Source: Cenococcum geophilum 1.58
Taxonomy: Eukaryota; Ascomycota; Dothideomycetes; Gloniales; Gloniaceae
Assembly: GCA_001692895.1 (NCBI GenBank)
Contig: KV748179.1
Span: forward strand, 1,798,001 to 1,862,000
DNA length: 64,000 nt
Direction of reading: 5' to 3'
Of the stretch, positions 24,361 to 34,960 are shown one piece after another (positions within the stretch are counted from its first letter, which is position 1; the number at the start of each line of letters is the position of its first letter). Both the position numbers and the translations under genes were made by a program. The notes under the pieces were generated by a model. The model searched no databases, was not told where the DNA came from, and saw only the letters and a list, made by a program, of their open reading frames with translations.

Positions 24361-27300
24361 GTACTAAATTCTCCTCCCTTTTTAAGGGTAGTGGCCCGAC
24401 AACACAGCGGTCTGCAAAGGCCACAACTACGTAGCAGTAACCCTCTGTCGAGAAGACGACCTATATTTATTAATTATATCGCAGCCTATCGACCTAATGG
24501 CGAGACGTGGGCGTACTAGCGTAGTGCGTACTACCGAGTCTAGGGATTAGCCCTAGGATAATATAGGCGAACCTATATTATCCCAAATAGAACCAGAAGC
24601 TACAGGTAAAGGGGATATATAGGAAGAAATATAACGGCTAGAGAATGAGAAGCTACAACTCCTAGAGTAAGGAAAACTATACTTGCTTAGGAAAGAGGTG
24701 GAAGTACTAAGATGGCGTTAACGCGGCAAGGCGATGTTAACTTCCGTTCCTAACCCATCTCTATAACCTTAAATAATCCCATTAGAGTACTTAGGGGGTA
24801 GCCTAAGGCATTTAAGCCTTAAGCGGAGGGCTACTAATACGTTAGGCGCTCTGTTAAAACGGGCCGTTAAGATAAAGAAGATTGCTCCGTATTATAGTAA
24901 GTCTATATAAAAGCACTAAGACTTCCGCGACAGCTTAAAGCTGGCATTCCGCCTAGAGCGCGACAGCTTTACGGATAAGAATACTAAAGTCGCGTTTATT
25001 ATGTAATATGTAAAGGGGACCAACTAAACCCTTTAGCTATAGTATAAAGATGACCATCTAGACACGCAGTTTACCTAGGAGGAGCTTATAGAATTCCTAC
25101 TTAACTAGATTAAAAGTCATATTAATTAAGAACTCTATATAGCCCTAACCTACGTAAGGGCAATACAGCGAACTAATTAACCGGTAAATAAGTTTACTAC
25201 TTACATAACCTTCTTAGAAGCGCAAATTAATCCTCCTTATAATGTAAAGTATTTAATAATATATCTGTTTGTAAAGCTGCGGCCAAAGCTACGGGTTACT
25301 ATTACTAACTATTAAGAATTCCCTTAAACTTAAGACCAGCTAGTTTCCCTAGCTACCCTATTAAAGGAAAACCAAAAGAGCGCAAGCGCCCTATAGGGTA
25401 GAAGTAATAGGCGCGCCGCGAACTTAAATATAAAGACTACCTAATTAGGTAACTTAGGGAAAGCGGACTCTAAAACCACCGTTAGCGACTTAATAGTAGG
25501 GCAAAGCAATACCACCGGGGGTTTAACTCAGCCTAAAGGAAACTGCTTAAAATGTAGGTAGCTAGGACATTAGTAGCGATAATATAAAGAGCTGTAACGG
25601 AATTAACCACCGCCAAGCAGCGTAAACGCTACCTCTATACTAGGAAAAGATAAGCGCCCTTAACCCTTCTTATAGCCGTAGGGTGTAAGCTCCTACTAGA
25701 TTATAAGGAAGCTATTACTATTTCGAGTAAAGTCCTTTTTAAGTAAATCTAGAAGGAGACCTTAGTAATGCTTAACATTAGTGCCAAAGTAAATGTAATT
25801 AACCAGCGATTTATAATGGAGTGTAACTTTAAGACACTAGACATAGAATTACCTACCTACTCCTAGTTAAATAAAACTTAGATATATTACTATAAAGCCT
25901 ATAAGGTATCATTATAAATAAAGGACAGCTAGGGTAAGAGTAGGAAAGTAACCCTTATCTGCTATAGAATAGCTAACGCATCCCCCCCTATTACCCTAGG
26001 TATACTAGGGTTAAAGAAGGCCTAACTTCTTATTAACTATAAGGCGAAGGCGTAGCAATAGAAGCTAGATAGCTCGTCCCTATTGCTATAAACCCCTAAA
26101 GATTTTGCGGAGTCTCTTTAGAGGAAATCTAGGGTCTTCGCCTTAGTAATTACTAGATTAATGCCTAGCAAATAAGATAATAACAGCTTGCCAGTTTTTC
26201 CCCCACAGTTAAAAAAAGCTAGCGATATCTTCTTATATAAGGAAGCAGGAAAGCTACCCTAATACCACTAGGGCGACCATACTATTAACCTAAAAGAGGG
26301 ACAAGAGGTCCTATATAGACCGCTCTATAACCTCTCGGTTAAAGAGCTAGAGGTACTAAAGAAGTACTTAGATAACGCCTTAGCTAAAGGCTAGATCTGA
26401 CCAAGTACTAGTCCCGTAGGGGCACCTATCCTATTTATACCTAAAAAAGATAGGAAGCTATAGCTCTGTATAGACTACAGAGGCCTTAATAAGGTAATAA
26501 TTAAGAATTATCTCGCACTACTATTAATCAGTAAGACCCTAGACCGCTTAGTAGGTTCTAAAATCTTTACTAAGTTAGACCTAACGAATACGTACTACCG
26601 CCTCCGTATCCATCGGGGCGACAAGTAAAAGACAGCGTTCCGCACGCGTTACGGCCACTTTAAGTATTTGGTTTTACCTTTTAGGCTAACTAACGGACCA
26701 GCAACCTTTTAGGGCTATATTAATTGGGCCTTATTAAGACTAGTAGACGTCTTCTATATAGTCTACCTTAATAATATTCTAATTTTCTTAGAAAATCTAG
26801 AGGAACACTAGCGCCACGTACTAGAAGTGCTATATAGATTGCGGCAATATTAACTATATACAAACCTTAATAAGTGCAGGTTTAGCGTATAAGAGGTTAA
26901 GTTCCTAGAATATATTATTAGTCCTAAAGGCGTAGCGATAGATCCTAGCCGGGTAGAAGCCATTACTAAATAGGAGAGCCCTTAATCCTATAGGGATATT
27001 TAGGTCTTTCTAGGTTTTACCAACTTCTATCACCGGTTTATCTATAAGTACTCTACTATTACGAAGCCTATTACTAATCTCCTTAAGGGAGTAAAGAACG
27101 GCCGTAAAACTAGGCCTTTTAGTTGGCCAGAAGAGGCGGAGTAGGCGATACGCCAGCTCTGCGACGCCTTTACGACGGCGCCGCTCCTATAATACTACAC
27201 GCTAGGCTTACTAACCAGGTTAGAGACTAATGCATCTATATAAGGCCTAGCAGTAATCATATTACAGCTGTTTAGAGACGGCCTTTAGTATCTAATAGCT

Positions 27301-29370
27301 TTCTAGTCTAGGAAGCTTTCGCTAGTAGAGCGCAATTATAAGACCTATAATTAAGAACTACTAGCTATTATAAAGGCTTTTAAGCATTAAAGACACTACA
27401 TTAAAGGGCTATTAAGCCGCCTAGAAGTGCTTACAGATTATAATAATCTAAAGGGTTTTATAAAGGTAAAAGCCCTTAATAGACGGTAAGCCAGATAGGC
27501 TATAGCATTAGCTGCCTATAACTTTGTAATTAAGCATAGGGCGGGAAAAATAAACCCCGTAGACGCGCCGTTAAGGTGACCCCTAGGCACAGGGGGTCCG
27601 CTAGAAGAAAACACTATGCTACTACTACTCTAAAGGACTTTGGGAATGTAGGGCCACTAACCTAAGGTAAAAGTCCTACTAGGTATATAAGAAAGCGAGC
27701 CTTTTACAGAGGTGTTATTTCTACGGCTATAAGCCGGCGACCCAACGGCGGTACGCCTGGGCTATATAGTATTACGGTTTAACTAGGTAACCTGTATATA
27801 TATTGTCAAGCAGCGTATAATAAGGACCTAAGTTAGAGAAGCTAGTACTTAAGAGAGTGCTTATAAGTCTAGTACGGAAACAGTTATTAAGCTTATTAAA
27901 GGACTTTAGACTAAAGATAACTTTATACTACAAAAGCGCAGCAATAGCGTAGATACTACAAGACGCTATTAACGCGCCCGCTTAAAGCCAGTATGGCAGT
28001 TTAATTCCGCTAAACTACTTTATTACCACGGGAGGCTATATATGCCCCTAGACCCAGCAGTTCGTATAAAACTCCTATAGATCCACCACAATAATACCCT
28101 AGCTAGGTACTTTAGTAAGAAAAAGACTCTAAATCTACTCTTATATAAGTACTACTAGCCTAGTATAAATACGGACGTTATAAACTACATCTCTACCTAT
28201 AATTTATGCCAACGTATGCGTGCGCCTTAATATCGCCCTTATAGCGAGCTCTAAGCGCTGCCTTGCCCAGACTAGCCGTGGTAGGAGATTATAATGGACT
28301 TTATTATAGGCCTACCGCCTAGTAAATAAGGCGATAAGGTATATAACGCAATATATATAATAGTCGACCGCTATACTAAGATGGCCTTATATCTGCCTAT
28401 AGTAAAAACTATTACTACAACCAAACTTGTAGATCTCTTCCTTAATGAAGTAATACGCCGTTTTAGAGTCCCTAGGGGGATTATATCTAATCGCGGCAGT
28501 ATCTTCACTAGTAAGTTCTAGTCGGAGCTATACTTTACTATAAAGATAAAACATAGGCTAAGTACGGCCTTTTACCCGTAAATAGACGGGTAAACAAAAC
28601 GCCAGAACTAAACCCTAGAGTATTACCTCTATATATTCTATAATAAAAAGCAGAATAACTAGGTAGGCCTTTTATTACTAGCTGAATTCGCCTATAATAA
28701 TGCTAAATATAACACGACAGGTATAAGCCCGTTCTATACCTACTATAAATTTTACCTATATCTAGAATACGAGGTCTAAGCGGACGATAGTAGTTCTATT
28801 TTAGCCGCCTCTAAGAGGATTAAAAGAATATCCTTTAAATGCGAAGCGCTAGCAAAGCGCCACCAAGGCACAGGCGAAATACTACAATTATTGTCACTAA
28901 CTACAGGTATATAAAGTAGGGGATTTAGTCTTACTATTAACTAAGAACCTTAAACTAAAAAGGCTAAGTAAGAAACTTATAGCACGCTTTATTGGACCTT
29001 TTAGTATAGCCGAACTAGTCAAAAAGTAAGTATACTAACTATATCTACCTACGTCTTACCGTATCCACCTAGTGTTTTATATTAGCTTACTAGAGCCATA
29101 TAAACAACATAAGGGTACTACTAAAGACCCTCTACTAGGGCCTATTAAGCTAGATAATTAAGAGGACTAAAAGGACTAATATAAGATAGAAGAAGTATGT
29201 AGAAGGAAGGGATATAACTAAACCCTATAGTACCTAGTTAAGTAGAAAGGCTAGCTAAAAGAGTATAATAAATAGGTCCTAGTAGAGGACATTAATAAGG
29301 ACGTAAAGGAGATATATAATAGTTACTTTACCCTAAGGGGCAAACGGAAAAGAAAGTAGGTAGGAGAATA
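24361..29370 (+). pseudogene. D, gag, protease, RT, RNase H, integrase, chromodomain
   Basis: Leader 24361-24496. Gag from an ATG at 24497 (MARRGRTSVVRTTES), with a zinc knuckle CLKC...LGH at about 25540-25590. Protease about 25790-26100. RT about 26330-26900, with PVGAPILFI and YRGLNKV blocks and the catalytic YLNN..ILIF block at about 26764-26800. RNase H about 27220-27530. Integrase zinc-binding region about 28060-28230 (HHNN...CQRMR) and core about 28270-28780. Chromodomain about 29180-29340 with YLVK.KG. Gypsy order throughout. Decayed fossil. Confidence 0.9.
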
Positions 29371-29474
29371 AAAAAAACTTTTAATTATAACTGGGATTAT
29401 ACCTTACTAACAGGGCGACGACGGAATAACGGCGGAGCAACGGTAGTACGCTGATAGAAATATAGATACTCTAC

Positions 29475-30390
29475 AGCTCCAACAAATCCTCCCTCTCCTC
29501 CCCTTCTTTCTCTTCCTCCTCCTCTCCCTTCTTATCCTCCTCCTCCTCTCCCTTTTCCTCATCCTCTTTACCCTTATCCTCCTCTTTATCCCTTATAATA
29601 GGAGGCATATTAGCCTACAAGTACTATTAGTATACGCTATAACGGCGAAACACCTACGCTATAACACGTACTAAAGCGCGCATTATATTAAGAATTCCTT
29701 TAAGAGTATAACGGATAGCCTATAATTCCTACACTTAAAGCAGGGGAAAGTCTTTACCCTTTAGGCGCTGGCGGAGACCGTGCTTAGCGCCGGTGCGCAC
29801 TAAGGCCTTAATATCTTTCGTGAAGGACTTCTAGGCGGCAGCGACGCGAGCGTTAAGGTTAGCCGTGTCCCCGCTAGCAACTCGCCGGCGCTTAGCCCTA
29901 TTAATAAGGGCGAGCAGCTCGTTTAGGCGGCTATAGAAGGCCTTAGGGACCTAGTCTGTTAGCTATTAGAACCTAAACTAACGTACTTAGACTTACTGCT
30001 TAGCACGACTTATTTAGTTATTGGTAGTACCCGCAATTGCGGTTAGCCTGCTTGCCGCAGATGGCCTACCTAGTAGTGGCTATACGCTTGGCGTAGCGAA
30101 GGTAAATTAGTTCTAGTAAGGCTAGGGGAGCGGCTTGCGAGCGGCGTAGGAGCTTTAACGGCGCCTAGTAGGGTTAGCGACAGCTATAAGCTAGTATAAA
30201 GAATACTTACGGAAGGCTCGCGAGCAGGCGAACCGACGGCTCGGCGCTTGCGATTTATGATTAATTGGAATTCGTGAAGAAGGCGAGTCGCAGGCTGAAC
30301 GAATTGAAATGAAATTGGAAGGGAAATCTGATGTTCTACCTGGGTGGGAACTCCTACCTTTATAGATCTTTATAGGGTCCAAGCGTCTTA
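29475..30390 (-). pseudogene. D, extra antisense reading region after the chromodomain
   Basis: Between pol and the 3' LTR the minus strand reads as protein-like sequence over about 900 bases. A stretch from 30382 is open for 63 codons (starts MDPIKIYKGRSSHPGR). Near 29830-29960 it reads NELLALINRAKRRR and LNARVAAA. The end at 29485-29610 is a glutamate/lysine tail (KGEEEEEK) that appears on the plus strand as a CT-rich tract. No known domain recognised. Antisense or extra 3' frames are known in some Gypsy lineages. GC content and reduced decay distinguish it from neighbours. It lies in a broken fossil element. Confidence 0.55.
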
Positions 30391-30530
30391 TTGTTCTATT
30401 ATTCTATTATCCTCTTATTTGATTTACATAAATTTTATTAAACACTTTTTATTTAGTAAAGGACAATAATAGCACTCCTATTGTATAATAGCGTCGGCTG
30501 AGGACAGCCGCTTAAGAAGGGGGGGGTAAT

Positions 30531-30733
30531 TGTTAGGCTATAGAGACGCACTGGCCGTAACCGGCTTAGCGTAGGCGAGGCGCAGGCGAGGCGCCTACAA
30601 AACGTAGTCGCCCCGTATTAGAGAACAGTAGAATTCAGTTCTACAGTTCTACTTCATTAAGAACCAGATATCTATTGCATTCCGCTACTGTTGTCACGTT
30701 ACTATATGCCCTAAGGACCTTGGCGTCCTAACA
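30531..30733 (+). repeat. D, 3' LTR
   Basis: 203 bases, same ends as the 5' copy, followed by the GTAAG duplication and the resumption of C. Confidence 0.95.
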
Positions 30734-30738
30734 GTAAG

Positions 30739-32462
30739 CTTATAGATTGGAAAAAACCTTAGACTTATTTCTAGTTCTAATTCTATCTTATAGTCCCATA
30801 CTATATATTCTAATAGCTTTTTACTTTCTAGTAACTATAGCTTCTTGCCATATTTATAGTATTTCTTTAGTATATAACCTAACCCTTTCTTGGTTTCCTT
30901 ATATTGCTCCGGCTTAGTACTATACTAACTTAGTTTATTATCGCATCTTACGGCGTTAAGTATTTTTAATATCGACTTAACCTATAACCCAATTAATCCT
31001 TAGATTGTATTCCTATAACTAAGGCATTCCTAATACTGCCTTATTATTCCCCAATAGTAATATATTAAAAGATATCTTAATTTATCTCCCTTTAATGGTT
31101 ATCTAAATAGGTCCTATTTTAAGACTAATAATGCCTCCCCTATAGGCTATTAGATCTCCTAAGATTATAACTAATAAATAAGGGTGCTCCTTTTGCCTAT
31201 GTGGTAGCCCTATCCTTTTAACTGCTACTAATAAGATATAGTTCCTTATTACTCCACTATCTATTAATGCTTTAAACTATTAATCTTACTATTTAACTTA
31301 TAGATTTAGGTATTATCCTTAAATTCCTTTAAGGGTCTAAGGCTTTACTACTAGCTCCCTTTAGTCCTATAGGCCTCTACTTTTCCTAACTATTAGCCGC
31401 TAGATCCTTATATACTTAACTTACTCTTTAGCTAATACTTCGTTTACTTTTTATCCTTAATATACTATAGATATATATTCTCTAGGCATTTCTACTACTA
31501 TTATCCGTCTAAGTATTCTTCTATAAGAAATCTTTTTAGTTAAAGTATTAAGTCTCCTAACTCCTAAACTTCTACTAAATACCAGCTATATATATACTTA
31601 GTATTTCTATACTATCGCTTATCTGGCGCCTAATATATCCTTATAAGGTATTTCCAGTTCTTTTCTTTTAGATTTTTATACATCTTGTATATATTATCTA
31701 TATATATAATCTATACCAATATATAATACGCTAGGTGCTTTAGGTTAACTCTTAACTTATCTTTATCCTTAAGTTTAAACCTCTATCGTGTTAATCTAAA
31801 CATTATAACTTTTTTTATAGATACTAAGATACGTCTCTTACTCCTCTAGTTCTCTAATTATTACTCTAAATCTTTTAATATTATAATTAAGGCTCCCTTA
31901 ATATAATTTATTGCTTTTTCCGTAATTAGGTAGTCCTAGATAACTCTCTTATCTAACTATATATAGAAATCTTCCCACTTATTATTATATCTTTGCCTAT
32001 ACTACCTTTAATATAGCTATTAGAGTATATATGGTTTATCCGTAAGGAAGTATCTTCTTATTACTATATTATAACAGCCTTTTATATACTGTTCCTCAAA
32101 TCTAGTTAGAATCCCTAAATCCTCTTTATTTTCTAGTTTAGTAAGCCACTTAGCTCTTAGCGTACCTACTTTCGGCCTATTAGTAATTCTTTATACTAGT
32201 ACTCTATCTTATATACGACCTAGTATACTAAATCTTATATCTAGTTTCTGTTCTTACTATATAGGGATTCTTACTCTAAACTTATCTATAGTTTCTTATT
32301 ATTTATGTCTTATAATCGGATCCTTAAAGTTCTCTTACTTCTTAATTATAATATTAACTTTTTAATCTTTAGGCTAAACACTACGTTCTCCTAGTAAGTC
32401 TTCTAGGTCTATATATCTATCTCCTAATCTAACTGCTATTTATACTATAGATTCTCTAATCT
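30739..32462 (-). pseudogene. pol: C, 5' part of RT, protease, C-terminal gag
   Basis: Resumes at the second GTAAG copy after D and runs to E (junction AATCT). It matches B from about 16030 to 17750. No feature beyond that alignment was resolved; decayed fossil. Confidence 0.8.
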
Positions 32463-32677
32463 TGTAAGGGGATCTTGTAGACAGGGGGCTATAAGGACAC
32501 GATTGGAACAGGATAGATTGGTGAGAGAGACGAATCCTTAAGGAGGTAAGGCCTCTGGGATCGTGGAGACTATATACTACGGGCACGTGCCTCCGGCACG
32601 TGACCGGCGACTATCCGAGGGGCATCCGGGGGTTGTCCTAAGGGCAACCTAAGGTGTCCGCAATAATATCCCTTACA
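32463..32677 (-). repeat. E, 3' LTR (left)
   Basis: 215 bases, TGTAAGGGGATC...ATCCCTTACA. It contains the inverted pair CACGTGCC / GGCACGTG around 32586-32603 and a GGGGTTGTCC-like GC-rich stretch. Confidence 0.95.
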
Positions 32678-32690
32678 TTGCCTCCCCCCT

Positions 32691-33840
32691 TCTTACGGTC
32701 GGCCCCTAATCGCCATTACCTTACGGTAGGGAGATTATAAGGGCTCGTCCCGGAAGAGGTTCGGAGAGATATTAGAGAGGTGTCGGCATGCCGCTATATA
32801 TTATCTATCTATCTAACCCCTACTTTAAACTCCTAAAAAACCTTAATAAGGAAAAAATATAACTGGGGAAAAGATATAAGGATTGCTAGGAGACCTATTA
32901 AAAGCTTACTAGAAGTATGCTAGTGACTACCTAGGCTAATATAGGGATTTTTATGCAACTCTGCTTCTAAGCCTTTATGCCAGTCTATAATTAATCATGA
33001 GTATTATAGGCAATTTAGTGTTCTAGTATAGTTCCGTAGAACCTTTAGTATGGGATTTAATGTATAGAGCCTTAGCTTACCGTCGTCTTTAACTGCTAAG
33101 ATATAGTCTATAATCTTTTCTTATAATCCTTTTCTTATGATCCCCTGTGTTACTAACGCATTACTCCCACATTTGCCCTTAGGTTATTAGATGCGGTTAA
33201 GGTATTAATTAGTTAGTTAAAGAGACTTATCTCTTAAGATTTGGTGTATGTGGTTTTAAATCTAGTAGTCCTATGCCGTATATTTAGCGTAGCTCTACTG
33301 CCTAGCAAATAGGGACATTTCGCGATAGCAATTGTAGCTATTATGCGATTATTAAGAACGTCTATAACGTTATTCTTTAATACTATGGTATCGTTTTAGG
33401 TCTAATTTAACCNATATACGTCTTTNATTTAATNTNTTAATTGCCTTCCCCTGGCCGCGTAGTTAGTTTTTNTAAGGAAGTAATAGTTAAATAACTTATA
33501 CGCGTNTTTCCTTCCTTNTAAATAGCGCTATTNTAANNGAGTTATATTNGTAAGGTTACGGNTATTTACTAAAAGGGTATTAGAAGGTGAAGTATAAAGA
33601 CACCTTGCTTATTAAGCTGCTCCTTTTCTTAAACACCTTACTTCTTGCTATTAACCGTCGTCCAATTTTGGACGTATCTTTAATATATTATTAAGATTTT
33701 CTTCTTTTTTATTAATAATTTAATATGCCTCTTTATTCTCCTACTAACTGCTCTTTTAAGTAAATTCCACAGCGTATCCTAGCCCTACCTTTGTATATAG
33801 AACCCTAACCCCCGCTAACCCGTAACTAGTGCTGGTCCTA
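32691..33840 (-). other. E, 3' noncoding region
   Basis: No convincing frame on either strand. Ambiguous bases cluster at 33413-33562. It holds GC-richer sequence next to the polypurine tract. Confidence 0.5.
33413..33562. other. cluster of ambiguous bases in E
   Basis: Eleven N positions within 150 bases in the 3' noncoding region of E. No related copy is in the window, so the conflicting copy would be elsewhere in the genome. Confidence 0.9.
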
Positions 33841-34960
33841 CCTAAATAATTTTGCCTATACGTCTTCGAAAAACCAGAAATCTAATAATAGGATTTTGGA
33901 GGCTTATAATAAGACGCACTGTATTAGATCTAATACCTTTAGTCCTTGTAATTAATGTATACGTACTAAGAGCGGTAGTTGCGTTAAGGTGAGTTTTTCT
34001 ATCCTTAATAGATTTCTATTACTAACTTTAAGCTTTAATAATAGCCTAGGCCTAAGTAGCAATGTTCCTTTAATGTCCTTAACTACTATATCGCCCGGGC
34101 TCTCTCTTATTCTAGCGTAAATGCTAAACAACTTAGCCAAATTTAAGACTATGCCACGGCCATCTACACTGCCTATAATTCCTAGTAAGCTAGCCAGCAA
34201 TGCCTAATGCGAGAGTAAGGTTGGTATACTAAGGATAGGGTAAAGGATAGGGGTAATGAGAAGAAGGTTGCCGTCTACTATAGGAAGGAGTTCGTATATA
34301 CGCGTTAAGTTTCAAAAGAGCATAACATAATGCGGTATTAGGTAGGTTACCCTTTGGGTACCTAGCGGATAGGTAACTAACGGTTGCCGTAGCAAGGTCT
34401 TAGTAGTTCTAGACTATGCTAGCCAGCTAACGTCTCTGTTCATTTTAGGCTTAAGCGTGTCTTTATTAACTATAAGCTTACGCCGCAAGAGCTTTATTAG
34501 TATTAGTTTGGACCTAATATTAGTGTTAAGCGTTTAAGAGTCTCTGCTCTAGCTACACCTTATCATCCTACCCCTATTTTTATACCTACTTATACGCCTA
34601 CTAAGGCATCTAGATCCCATTCTTGTTAGCTATTACTTAGTGGCCCAATAGATACTAATCCTACTCCTAATAATAATGGGGCGTAGTAGCTTTTCAGATT
34701 GGGCATTTATAGTTTGGACTTTTGGGATTCGTTCTTGTATATAGTAGCAATTAAGGACCTCAATTAGGTGCTCAGGAAGGCCTCAGAAGGCTTTTAGGAA
34801 GGGCTTAGGAGCCCTAAAAACAATATTCCTAGTATAGATTAATAAATAGGAATGCAATTCTAGCAAAATACCCTATTAACTCTATACTATGTATATAAAA
34901 AGGCTAAGGACCTGTTCTGCCTTAGGCTATATAGCCCTAATTTTTATAGTTTCCAGAGCT
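33841..34960 (+). pseudogene. E, extra antisense reading region
   Basis: The plus strand, antisense to E, reads as protein-like sequence with few interruptions. About 34208-34500 includes EKKVAVYYRKEFVYTR and INYKLTPQELY; about 34540-34650 is rich in proline and threonine (TPIFIPTYTPTKASRSHS); about 34740-34960 includes VLRKASEGF and YVYKKAKDLFCLRLYS. The 82-codon minus-strand frame at 34200-33952 is an alternative in the leftmost part. No domain recognised. Its position between pol and 3' LTR, and its antisense sense, mirror the extra region of D. Part of a broken fossil. Confidence 0.5.

Larger units (their letters stand above)
24158..30733 (+). mobile_element. D, Ty3/Gypsy chromodomain element, full length
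   Basis: LTRs of 203 bases at 24158-24360 and 30531-30733, TSD GTAAG at 24153-24157 and 30734-30738, inserted in the RT of C. The polypurine tract AAGAAGGGGGGGG at about 30514-30526 precedes the 3' LTR, giving plus orientation. The LTRs differ at about eight sites, all transitions and seven in CpA/TpG context, the lowest divergence I counted, so it is among the youngest. Layout is complete; frames carry many breaks. It has an unusual 1.1-kb extra region after the chromodomain. Confidence 0.95.

Noticed and set aside
30191-30382. A host gene at the 63-codon minus-strand frame.
   Set aside because: It lies between pol and the 3' LTR of D; described as part of D's antisense region instead.
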